Source of the DNA: an uncultured Brevibacterium sp.
GTDB lineage: Bacteria; Actinomycetota; Actinomycetes; Actinomycetales; Brevibacteriaceae
NCBI GenBank assembly: GCA_943914815.1
Contig: CALUDL010000013.1
Span: 1-31,953 of the forward strand
Direction: 5' to 3'
DNA: 31,953 nt
Positions 1 to 6,578 of the stretch are shown piece by piece (position 1 is the stretch's first letter; the number at the start of each line of letters is the position of its first letter). The translations under genes and the position numbers were made by a program. Below the pieces are notes generated by a model. That model ran no database searches. It was not told the DNA's origin and saw nothing but the letters and a program-made list of their open reading frames with translations.

Positions 1-6
1 GTCTCA

Positions 7-52
7 TGTCAACCATGTCACGACTCATCTGTCAACGATGTGCCGACTCATG
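7..52. repeat. two 23-bp tandem repeats, possible IS end
   Basis: Two adjacent 23-bp copies, 7-29 and 30-52, match at 19 of 23 positions; each contains TGTCAAC, ATGT and CGACTCAT. The sequence before position 7 resembles the end of a further copy, so the array probably continues beyond the window. Read on the minus strand, the block begins TGTCATGAGTC at position 55. From memory this resembles the termini of IS481-family insertion sequences in actinobacteria, which carry such internal repeats as transposase-binding sites. No transposase is visible in the window, so the element assignment is inference. Confidence 0.5.
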
Positions 53-58
53 ACAGTG

Positions 59-140
59 TACCGGATGTGGGACTCGAACCCACACGTCTTTCGACAACGC
101 ATTTTGAGTGCGTCGCGTCTACCAATTCCGCCAATCCGGC
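59..140 (-). tRNA. tRNA-Leu (anticodon CAA)
   Basis: On the minus strand a complete class II tRNA folds. The acceptor stem is GCCGGAT with ATCCGGT, with one G-U pair at the end. The anticodon stem is ACGCA/TGCGT, and its loop CTCAAAA places CAA as the anticodon. A long variable arm, GTC-GAAA-GAC, is typical of leucine tRNAs. The T arm is GTGGG TTCGAGT CCCAC. The discriminator base is A at position 59. The CCA tail is not encoded; the genome reads CAC there. This tRNA decodes UUG codons. Confidence 0.95.
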
Positions 141-169
141 AAGGTGTTCTCTATGAGAACCTTAGTAAC

Positions 170-198
170 AGTATCAGATGATTTACGGTCCTTACCAA
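170..198 (-). promoter_or_regulatory. candidate promoter of tRNA-Leu
   Basis: On the minus strand, a -35 TTGGTA (193-198) is followed by a 17-bp spacer and a -10 GATACT (170-175). This puts the start near 163, about 23 nt before the mature tRNA 5' end. An inverted repeat GTTCTC-TAT-GAGAAC at 146-160 lies in the short leader and may guide 5' processing. Assigned by pattern only. Confidence 0.4.
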
Positions 199-205
199 TG
201 TGATC

Positions 206-211
206 TAGGAT
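206..211 (+). promoter_or_regulatory. -10 box TAGGAT of pdtaR (leaderless)
   Basis: TAGGAT fits the actinobacterial TANNNT -10 pattern and lies 7 nt before GTG 219, so transcription would begin at or next to the start codon. No clear -35 is seen. Confidence 0.4.
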
Positions 212-218
212 GAGTAGC

Positions 219-830
219 GTGTCTAACTCAGAAAACGCGTCAGCAGAATCGCATCCAGTCCGACGAGTAGTCGTAGCAGAAGACGAATCAGTCATTCGTC
301 TCGACATTGTGGAGATGCTCCGTGAAGTTGGTTATGACGTCGTGGGCGAAGCTGCCGACGGCGAATCAGCAATCCACCTCGCCGATGAACTGCGCCCAGA
401 CCTCGTGGTCATGGACATCAAGATGCCTAAGATGGACGGCATTACGGCCGCAGAGCACATCGCTAAAGCACGCATCGCCCCAGTGGTCCTGCTCACTGCC
501 TTTTCCCAAAAAGAATTGGTCGACCGGGCACGGGACGCCGGCGCAATGGCCTACGTGGTCAAACCCTTCACCTCGGCAGACCTGGTGCCAGCTCTAGAAA
601 TCGCGCTGTCGCGTCACGCTGAAATCACGGCGCTCGAAGCCGAGATCACTGACCTCACCGACCGGTTCGAAACCCGCAAGCTCGTTGAACGTGCCAAGAG
701 CCTGTTGATTTCAAACATGGGGCTGACGGAACCCGAAGCCTTCCGGTGGATCCAGAAAACCTCGATGGACCGTCGCCTCACCATGCGAGAAGTCGCGGAA
801 ACGGTTCTCAACCAGATCGAAAAGAACTAG
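219..830 (+). CDS. pdtaR: PdtaR-like response regulator with ANTAR RNA-binding domain
   Basis: An antitermination response regulator of the AmiR/NasT type. The N-terminal receiver domain (about residues 15-130) has the acidic pair ED at 21-22, phospho-acceptor D66 within MDIKMPKMDG, T93 and K115 in VVKPF. The C-terminal ANTAR domain (about 137-203) has the pattern LVERAKSLL...EAFRWIQKTSMD..TMREVA, which binds paired RNA hairpins at terminators. It closely matches mycobacterial Rv1626 in length and order; that family is phosphorylated by the kinase PdtaS, which is not in this window. I chose GTG 219 because TAGGAT (206-211) lies 7 nt before it as a -10 box. An in-frame ATG at 210 overlaps that box and has no ribosome binding site, but it would add only three residues and cannot be excluded. 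In mycobacteria polA also lies just downstream. Confidence 0.9.
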   Translation: MSNSENASAESHPVRRVVVAEDESVIRLDIVEMLREVGYDVVGEAADGESAIHLADELRPDLVVMDIKMPKMDGITAAEHIAKARIAPVVLLTAFSQKELVDRARDAGAMAYVVKPFTSADLVPALEIALSRHAEITALEAEITDLTDRFETRKLVERAKSLLISNMGLTEPEAFRWIQKTSMDRRLTMREVAETVLNQIEKN

Positions 831-848
831 TTCTAGAAGAACTAGTTC
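824..848. terminator. bidirectional hairpin between convergent genes
   Basis: The self-complementary decamer GAACTAGTTC occurs at 824-833 and again at 839-848, separated by TAGAA. The transcript from either strand can fold a 10-bp stem with a 5-nt loop. The TAG stop of pdtaR (828-830) and the minus-strand TAG stop of the thioesterase (842-844) both lie inside the stem. There is no long U-tract, so it may act as a weak or factor-assisted terminator or as an mRNA 3'-end stabiliser. Confidence 0.6.
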
Positions 849-1282
849 GATCCACGCCGCAGGAAGTTCGTGATACGCACGATCGACAAGAGCTTCCCCT
901 CGTCGTTGGTCATGCGCACTTCGTGATTGATGATCGTGCGTCCTGCGTGAATAACCTCTGCGCGACCATGTACCGTGCCTTCGCGTGCGGCGCGCACGTG
1001 TGTTGCGTTGAGGTCCACACCCACTACTGGCTGCCCGTCGTTGCGGGCAAACGCGTGCATTGAGGCCAGCGACTCCGCCAACACCACGTGTCCACCCCCG
1101 TGGAACAGGCCCATGGGCTGTAAGTTGCCGGCCACAGGCATGGTCCCTTCAGCGAAATCGAACCCAATTTTGGTCAGCTCCATGCCTGTGCGCTTCATGA
1201 TGGTGTCTTCGCCAATGTGGCCGACCTTTTCCAGCACAGCGTCGAACTCTTCTGGGGTCATATCTGGTGTGAGCATTGGCAT
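842..1282 (-). CDS. PaaI-like hotdog-fold thioesterase
   Basis: A 146-residue single-domain protein of the PaaI/4HBT hotdog thioesterase family, predicted to hydrolyse a CoA thioester in the cytoplasm. The central signature is NLQPMGLFHGGGHVVLAES (about residues 53-71). Its HGG turn is followed by the catalytic acidic residue E70 on the long hotdog helix. The end (VHGRAEVIHAGRTI...VRITNF) is the usual paired beta strands. The length is normal for the family. The ATG at 1282 is preceded by a good ribosome binding site, AAAGGAG at 1290-1296. The substrate cannot be told from sequence; menaquinone-pathway DHNA-CoA and phenylacetyl-CoA thioesterases look alike at this level. It is divergent from polA, with only 36 bp between the two start codons, and convergent with pdtaR. 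Confidence 0.85.
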   Translation of the reverse strand: MPMLTPDMTPEEFDAVLEKVGHIGEDTIMKRTGMELTKIGFDFAEGTMPVAGNLQPMGLFHGGGHVVLAESLASMHAFARNDGQPVVGVDLNATHVRAAREGTVHGRAEVIHAGRTIINHEVRMTNDEGKLLSIVRITNFLRRGSN

Positions 1283-1306
1283 GGCTACTCCTTTGGGCCT
1301 GTGAGC

Positions 1307-1312
1307 TATCGT
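1307..1312 (+). promoter_or_regulatory. -10 box TATCGT of polA (leaderless)
   Basis: TATCGT (TANNNT) lies exactly 6 nt before GTG 1319. None of the candidate polA starts (1217, 1301, 1313, 1319) has a proper Shine-Dalgarno sequence, so this spacing favours a leaderless message starting at 1319. Confidence 0.35.
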
Positions 1313-1318
1313 GTGAGT

Positions 1319-3916
1319 GTGAGCTCTCTACTTCTGATTGACGGACATTCTTTCGCCTACCGCGCTTACTTCGCGTTGCCTGCTGAAAACTTTTCCACTT
1401 CAACCGGGCAAACCACAAACGCAGTGTACGGGTTCCTCTCTATGTTGCTCACTGTGCTCGAAAATGAAAAACCTGACCACGTTGCGGTCGCTTTCGACCT
1501 GGGGCGACAAACTTTCCGACTTGACGAATACCCCGAATACAAGGCTGGTCGCGCCCGCACCCCGGAAGATTTCCCCGGCCAAGTTGACCTCATTCAAGAC
1601 ATGTTGCGCGCGCTCGACATCCCCGTCCTCACCTTGGAGGGCTACGAGGCTGACGACATTCTGGCAACGCTTGCCCGGCAGGCAACAGACCGAGGTGTCA
1701 CCACCCAAATCGCGTCCGGCGACAAAGACTCGTTCCAGCTGGCATCGGACACTGTGACAATTCTGTACCCCAAACGCGGGGTCACAGAGCTCAACAGATT
1801 CACTCCTCAAGCAGTCGAAGAAAAATACGGTGTCACACCTGCGAACTACCGTGGACTGGCAGCCCTTGTGGGCGAAAAAGCCGATAACCTTCCCGGCGTC
1901 CCCGGGGTGGGTGAGAAAACCGCAGCGAAGTGGCTAGCGAAGTACGGCGACCTCAACGCGATCATCGACAACGCTGAGGATATCGGTGGAAAAGTGGGGG
2001 AGAAGCTGCGCGATCACCTGGACGATGTGAAGCGCAACTACCGTCTCAACAAACTTGTCGACGACCTCGAGCTCAGCGCCGACCCGCTGGAGACCCAGGT
2101 GGGGGAGGGTGCACACCACGACGAGGTCACCGCGCTGTTCGACCAGTTGGAGTTCCGCCAGCTGGCAGAGCGCGTCAACGCTCTGTTTTTCGGTGACGTT
2201 GAACAGGTTCCGCACGTTGAACTGCCCGAGGTCGTTGCCACCTCGGGAGCGGACCTCCCAGCGTGGTTGGACGCGGCAGAAGAACCCGTGGGCTTTGCAC
2301 TCGAAGACGACACGCTGGGACTTGCCAGCAACGACTCCGCGATCTGGGTCGACCTCACCGACCTCGACGAGAACGCTTTCAACGCGCTTGACACGTTCAT
2401 CTCCACAAAGCAAGTAGTCGCACACGACGTCAAGCCACAGGTGCACGCGTGGGTCGAGCGGGGCTTTACACAACCTCGGCCCATCATGGACACCGAACTT
2501 GCCGCGTACCTCCTCGCCCCCGACGCGCGGGGATACAGTCTTGCGGACATGGCCGGCGACCTCGGCGTGGTTCTGGAGGAAGACCGCGATTTGCTCACGG
2601 ATGTGGGTGAACAGTTGGGGCACCGCGCGTGGGTCACGGTGGCGCTGTACCCGCGTTTGCGTCAAGACCTGGAACGTAGCCATGTGCAGGATGTTCTCGA
2701 CGAGATCGAGATGCCCACACAAGAAATTTTGGCGCGCATGGAGATTGCGGGGATCGCCATTGACCAGCCGGTGTTGAACGAGCTCATCACCGAGTTTGAG
2801 GCAGCGGCTCAGCAGAGCGCGTCGGAAGCGTATGCGTCGATTGGGCACGAAGTGAACCTGAATTCGCCCAAACAGTTGCAGACCGTGCTGTTCGACGAAC
2901 TCAATATGCCCAAGACCAAGCGCACCAAGACCGGGTACACCACGGACGCCGACTCGCTTGCAGATTTGCTCGTCAAAACGCAGCATCCGTTTCTCGAACA
3001 CCTTTTGGCCCACCGCGACCGCACCAAGCTCAAACAAACCGTGGTGGGTCTGCAAAAGGTTGTTGCAGACGACGGGCGTATCCACACTACGTATCTGCAG
3101 ACGGTGGCAGCGACCGGGCGCTTGAGCTCAAAGGACCCCAACCTGCAGAACATTCCGGTCCGCACCGAGGCCGGCAGGCGTATCCGTTCCGTGTTCCAAG
3201 CCGCCCAGGACGACGGCTACGAAAGCCTCATGAGCGTGGACTATTCGCAGATCGAAATGCGGATCATGGCCCACTTGTCAGGCGACGAAGCGCTCATCCA
3301 AGCGTTTAAGGACGGCGAGGACCTTCACCGCTACGTGGCTGGGCAGGTGTACGAGGTTGCGATCGACGACGTCACCGACCAGCAGCGCTCCAAGGTCAAG
3401 GCCATGTCCTACGGCCTGGTGTACGGCTTGAGCGCATATGGGCTGTCGCGCCAGCTGGGTATTCCAACGGGTGAAGCTAGTGCCCTCATGGATGAATACT
3501 TCGCACGTTTTGGGGCCGTGAAGGAATATCTGGACCAAGTTGTCGAAGAAGCGCGCGGACGCGGGTACACCGAAACCATGTACGGCCGACGCCGCTACCT
3601 GCCACAGTTGCGCTCAGACCGCCGTCAGCTAAGGGAAATGGCAGAGCGCGCAGCGCTCAACGCACCCATTCAGGGGAGCGCTGCCGACATCATGAAGATC
3701 GCCATGAAGCGGGTCGACGACGCGTTGGAAGAGGCCGGACTGAAGTCACGCATGCTCCTGCAGGTCCACGATGAAATCATCCTCGAGATCTGGGCCGGTG
3801 AAGCGACCCAGGTTGAAAAGCTCGTGCGCGAGAACATGAGCCAGGCGGCAGAGTTGAGCGTTCCGCTCGATGTCAACGTGGGTGTTGGCCCCAACTGGCA
3901 GGACGCCGCGCACTAG
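1319..3916 (+). CDS. polA: DNA polymerase I
   Basis: A family A DNA polymerase, about 865 residues, which fills gaps after excision repair and replaces RNA primers. The 5'-nuclease domain (about 1-290) shows LLLIDGHSFAYRAYF at the start, SGDKDSFQL, and the helix-3-turn-helix GEKADNLPGVPGVGEKTA. The middle 3'-5' exonuclease fold (about 300-480) has lost its metal ligands: FALEDD stands where active enzymes have D-x-E, as in other actinobacterial PolA, so no proofreading is expected. The polymerase domain has motif A DYSQIEMRIMAHLSG (D641), motif B RSKVKAMSYGLVYG (about 690-703) and motif C QVHDEI (H817, D818). The frame is open back to 1217, but sequence before 1301 overlaps the divergent thioesterase start and is not PolA-like. 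GTG 1319 is chosen for its -10 spacing; GTG 1301 and GTG 1313 are alternatives. The 3' end converges with a methyltransferase across 8 bp. Confidence 0.95.
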   Translation: MSSLLLIDGHSFAYRAYFALPAENFSTSTGQTTNAVYGFLSMLLTVLENEKPDHVAVAFDLGRQTFRLDEYPEYKAGRARTPEDFPGQVDLIQDMLRALDIPVLTLEGYEADDILATLARQATDRGVTTQIASGDKDSFQLASDTVTILYPKRGVTELNRFTPQAVEEKYGVTPANYRGLAALVGEKADNLPGVPGVGEKTAAKWLAKYGDLNAIIDNAEDIGGKVGEKLRDHLDDVKRNYRLNKLVDDLELSADPLETQVGEGAHHDEVTALFDQLEFRQLAERVNALFFGDVEQVPHVELPEVVATSGADLPAWLDAAEEPVGFALEDDTLGLASNDSAIWVDLTDLDENAFNALDTFISTKQVVAHDVKPQVHAWVERGFTQPRPIMDTELAAYLLAPDARGYSLADMAGDLGVVLEEDRDLLTDVGEQLGHRAWVTVALYPRLRQDLERSHVQDVLDEIEMPTQEILARMEIAGIAIDQPVLNELITEFEAAAQQSASEAYASIGHEVNLNSPKQLQTVLFDELNMPKTKRTKTGYTTDADSLADLLVKTQHPFLEHLLAHRDRTKLKQTVVGLQKVVADDGRIHTTYLQTVAATGRLSSKDPNLQNIPVRTEAGRRIRSVFQAAQDDGYESLMSVDYSQIEMRIMAHLSGDEALIQAFKDGEDLHRYVAGQVYEVAIDDVTDQQRSKVKAMSYGLVYGLSAYGLSRQLGIPTGEASALMDEYFARFGAVKEYLDQVVEEARGRGYTETMYGRRRYLPQLRSDRRQLREMAERAALNAPIQGSAADIMKIAMKRVDDALEEAGLKSRMLLQVHDEIILEIWAGEATQVEKLVRENMSQAAELSVPLDVNVGVGPNWQDAAH

Positions 3917-3924
3917 GGCACTTC

Positions 3925-4758
3925 TCAGGGCAGCACAGTCGAGAAAATCGCAGTGCCCGGCATGAGTTCACCGCGCAGAGGTGACCAGCCGCCCCATGCG
4001 GTGTGGTTGTCCTTGGGCCATTCGGGTTCGGTGATGCCACGCAGTTCAAAACCTGCGTCCACAATGAGGCTCACCCAGTCGCCAATTGTGCGGTGGTGTT
4101 CCGCGTAGATGGGGTTGCCGGAACTGTCGAGTTCCACATAAGGGGTCCGGTCGAAGTACGAATACTCCACGGTGAGCCCGGCCTCCGACGGCACGTCAGG
4201 GAACATCCACCGCAGGGGATGGGTGACGGAAAAAACCCACGCTCCGCCCGGACGCAGGACGCGGGCAACCTCGCTGAGAACGACCTCGGCGTCCTTCACA
4301 AAAGGAAGCGCCCCATACGACGAAAACGCAATATCAAAGGAACCGGACGGGAAGGGAAGCGAACGCGCGTCCGCTTGCAAGAACGTGGGCTCCACGGCAC
4401 CGCCGGTGAGAGGTTGCTCACGGCTGAGACGTGACGCCTGCTCAAGCATTCCAGAAGACAGGTCCACGCCCGTGGCAAAACCGCCCTGTTTGGCGATCCA
4501 TCGCGAACACTGACCGGCGCCGCACCCAACTTCCAGGACGTACTTGCCAGACACATCTCCTAAAAGCCCCGCCTCGGATTCGTGAACGCCCTCCGGGCAC
4601 CAAATAAAATCGGACGCGCCAAGGAAGCTGCCGTGTTCAGCAAGGTACTCCGAAGCTGAGCCATCCCAATACGTGCGGTTCGCACGAACCGAGGTCTCCT
4701 CATCGATAGGGATGTAGCCCCCGGAAATGATTTCTGCTGTGCTTTCGGTTTCGTTCAC
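3925..4758 (-). CDS. class I SAM-dependent methyltransferase
   Basis: A 277-residue soluble methyltransferase of the Methyltransf_11 (UbiE/BioC-like) group. Motif I is VLEVGCGAG (74-82) with the following QCSRW. The acidic residue that binds the SAM ribose is D99 in GVDLSSGML, and motif III holds D130 in LQADARSLPF. Motif post-I FDIAFSSYGALPFV and LRPGGAWVFSVTHPLRW complete the Rossmann core. The N-terminal RANRTYWDGSASEYLAEHG and C-terminal EWPKDNHTAWGGW are typical of an actinobacterial subgroup often found beside polA and rpsA. The substrate is unknown. The start is GTG 4758, preceded by GAAAGG about 6 nt upstream. It is transcribed away from rpsA, and the 262-bp gap between them should hold both promoters. 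Confidence 0.85.
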   Translation of the reverse strand: MNETESTAEIISGGYIPIDEETSVRANRTYWDGSASEYLAEHGSFLGASDFIWCPEGVHESEAGLLGDVSGKYVLEVGCGAGQCSRWIAKQGGFATGVDLSSGMLEQASRLSREQPLTGGAVEPTFLQADARSLPFPSGSFDIAFSSYGALPFVKDAEVVLSEVARVLRPGGAWVFSVTHPLRWMFPDVPSEAGLTVEYSYFDRTPYVELDSSGNPIYAEHHRTIGDWVSLIVDAGFELRGITEPEWPKDNHTAWGGWSPLRGELMPGTAIFSTVLP

Positions 4759-4799
4759 GCTTCACCTTTCGAGGACTTCAAATGACTGCCGAGGTGGTC

Positions 4800-4824
4800 G
4801 ACAGTGTCGCTGTCAAGAACTGTC
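4800..4824. repeat. three GACAG/CTGTC half-sites at 10-bp spacing
   Basis: GACAG at 4800-4804, CTGTC at 4810-4814 and CTGTC at 4820-4824 start exactly 10 bp apart. The first two form an inverted repeat. The block overlaps the -35 region of the proposed rpsA promoter and, read on the minus strand, contains TTGACA. It could be an operator; this is inference from pattern only. Confidence 0.3.
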
Positions 4825-4839
4825 AGTTAGTGTTACACT
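4811..4839 (+). promoter_or_regulatory. candidate rpsA promoter
   Basis: A -35-like TGTCAA (4811-4816) is followed by a 17-bp spacer and the -10 TACACT (4834-4839). The start would be near 4846, giving a leader of about 175 nt before rpsA. The same -10 hexamer occurs before the terC riboswitch. The -10 lies within the palindrome AGTGTTACACT (4829-4839). Confidence 0.4.
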
Positions 4840-4931
4840 TTCGTAGTGTATGCGCGAACTGCGCGACATGCGCCGTTTACGTAATACATTGTCCATGTTG
4901 TCAACCATATTCCTGGTGACTCACGACAGCC

Positions 4932-4974
4932 CACAAAAACACATACTCGATGCATGTCGAAAGTGAGTTTTGTG
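4932..4974 (+). promoter_or_regulatory. rpsA leader hairpin
   Basis: CACAAAAAC (4932-4940) can pair with GTTTTGTG (4967-4974) with one bulged A. Inside it, ACT...CGA (4945-4950) can pair with TCG...AGT (4957-4964) around a TGCATG loop. It lies in the untranslated leader about 45 nt before the rpsA start. Ribosomal protein S1 controls its own message in some bacteria, so a regulatory role is possible but not shown. Confidence 0.35.
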
Positions 4975-5020
4975 ACCGTGAATTACTGGGTGTAAGTCCA
5001 TTTACGGAGTCCCTACCTTT

Positions 5021-6487
5021 ATGACCACAACCACGCCGGAAACGGCGAAGAACTCGCAGGTTGCCGTTAACGACATCGGCTCTGCTGACGAATTCCTCGC
5101 GGCCGTAGACGAAACCATCAAGTACTTCAATGACGGAGATATCGTTGAAGGAACCATCGTCAAAGTAGATCGCGACGAAGTTCTGGTCGACATCGGTTAC
5201 AAGACGGAAGGTGTCATCCTTTCGCGCGAACTGTCGATCAAGCACGACGTAGATCCAGCAGAGGTCGTTGAGGTGGGAGACCCCATCGAGGCTTTGGTTC
5301 TGACCAAAGAAGACAAAGACGGTCGCCTCATGCTGTCCAAGAAGCGCGCACAGTACGAGCGCGCTTGGGGAGACATCGAAAAGGTTAAGGAAGACGAAGG
5401 TGTCGTCACCGGTACCGTCATCGAAGTTGTCAAGGGTGGACTCATCGTTGACATCGGACTGCGCGGATTCCTTCCTGCCTCCCTTGTTGAAATGCGTCGC
5501 GTCCGTGACCTCGCTCCTTACATCGGGCAGAAGGTCGACGCTAAGATCATCGAACTCGACAAGAACCGCAACAACGTTGTTCTGTCACGCCGCGCATGGC
5601 TGGAAGAAACCCAGTCCACTGTTCGCCACGACTTCCTGCAGACCCTGCAGAAGGGCCAGGTGCGCCCAGGTGTTGTTTCCTCGATCGTCAACTTCGGTGC
5701 ATTCGTGGACCTGGGTGGCGTAGACGGTCTGGTTCACGTTTCCGAACTGTCCTGGAAGCACATCGACCACCCCAACGAAGTTGTCACCGTTGGCGACGAA
5801 GTCACCGTCGAAGTTCTCGACGTGGACATGGACCGCGAACGTGTCTCCCTGTCGCTCAAGGCAACTCAGGAAGACCCATGGCAGCACTTCGCTCGCACGC
5901 ACGTCATTGGCCAGATCGTTCCTGGTAAGGTCACCAAGCTCGTTCCGTTCGGTGCGTTCGTTCGCGTTGAAGATGGAATCGAAGGTCTGGTTCACATCTC
6001 TGAACTGGCCGTCCGCCACGTTGACCTGCCTGAACAAGTTGTTACCGTCGACGAAACCGTCTACGTCAAGGTTATTGACATCGACCTCGAGCGCCGTCGC
6101 ATCTCGCTGTCGCTCAAGCAGGCTAACGAAGGTGTCGACCCTGACGCTGAAGAGTTCCTCGACCCAGCCCTGTACGGAATGGTTCAGGAATACGACGAAG
6201 ACGGAAACTACAAGTACCCAGAAGGCTTCGACCCAGAAACCCAGGAATGGATGGAAGGGTACGAAGAGCAGCGCGAAGCTTGGGAACAGCAGTACGCTGC
6301 CGCTCAGGCCCGTTGGGAAGAGCACAAGAAGCAGGTTGCACGCGCAATCGCAGCCGACGCCGAAGCCGTTGCTGAAGCTCCAGCTGAGCCTGCAGCTAAC
6401 TACAGCACGGAAGAAGCCGCTGACGAAGGAACGCTGGCATCCGACGAAGCTCTCGCAGCTCTGCGCGAAAAGCTCGCTGGTAACTAA
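5021..6487 (+). CDS. rpsA: 30S ribosomal protein S1
   Basis: Ribosomal protein S1, 488 residues, which binds mRNA on the small subunit and also takes part in trans-translation. Four S1 (OB-fold) repeats are visible at about 39-108, 126-191, 212-280 and 297-367. The last two carry the classical GxVxxxxxFGAFVxL..GxEGLVHxSEL pattern. Four repeats instead of the six of E. coli is normal for actinobacteria. The tail (about 370-488) is acidic and charged, with an Ala/Glu-rich stretch near the end. The ATG at 5021 has GGAG (5006-5009) 11 nt upstream. The gene is monocistronic by appearance: its own promoter region lies upstream and a strong terminator follows 13 nt after the stop. The same neighbours (polA before, coaE after) are found in mycobacteria. 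Confidence 0.97.
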   Translation: MTTTTPETAKNSQVAVNDIGSADEFLAAVDETIKYFNDGDIVEGTIVKVDRDEVLVDIGYKTEGVILSRELSIKHDVDPAEVVEVGDPIEALVLTKEDKDGRLMLSKKRAQYERAWGDIEKVKEDEGVVTGTVIEVVKGGLIVDIGLRGFLPASLVEMRRVRDLAPYIGQKVDAKIIELDKNRNNVVLSRRAWLEETQSTVRHDFLQTLQKGQVRPGVVSSIVNFGAFVDLGGVDGLVHVSELSWKHIDHPNEVVTVGDEVTVEVLDVDMDRERVSLSLKATQEDPWQHFARTHVIGQIVPGKVTKLVPFGAFVRVEDGIEGLVHISELAVRHVDLPEQVVTVDETVYVKVIDIDLERRRISLSLKQANEGVDPDAEEFLDPALYGMVQEYDEDGNYKYPEGFDPETQEWMEGYEEQREAWEQQYAAAQARWEEHKKQVARAIAADAEAVAEAPAEPAANYSTEEAADEGTLASDEALAALREKLAGN

Positions 6488-6500
6488 TAGCTCTGTGTAG

Positions 6501-6532
6501 AAGGCTCCCGCACTGCGGTGCGGGGGCCTTTT
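6501..6532 (+). terminator. rho-independent terminator after rpsA
   Basis: AAGGCTCCCGCAC (6501-6513) pairs with GTGCGGGGGCCTT (6518-6530) around a TGCG loop, with one U-G pair, and the transcript ends in TTTT (6529-6532). This is a textbook intrinsic terminator. Confidence 0.9.
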
Positions 6533-6578
6533 GCGTGCCACAAGTACCCGTGCCCACCTCCGAACCCCTGGATTTCCA

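Noticed and set aside
1217..1318. Longer N-terminus of PolA from ATG 1217
   Set aside because: The extra residues overlap the divergent thioesterase start and its ribosome binding site, and do not resemble PolA N-termini.
1934..3085. 383-codon open frame on the minus strand inside polA
   Set aside because: It lies fully antisense to clear PolA motifs, has no ribosome binding site or family motif, and long antisense frames are common in GC-rich coding DNA.
6531..6578. TTG 6531 start of the membrane protein
   Set aside because: It lies in the T-tract of the rpsA terminator; ATG 6579 starts just before the expected basic N-terminus and first helix.
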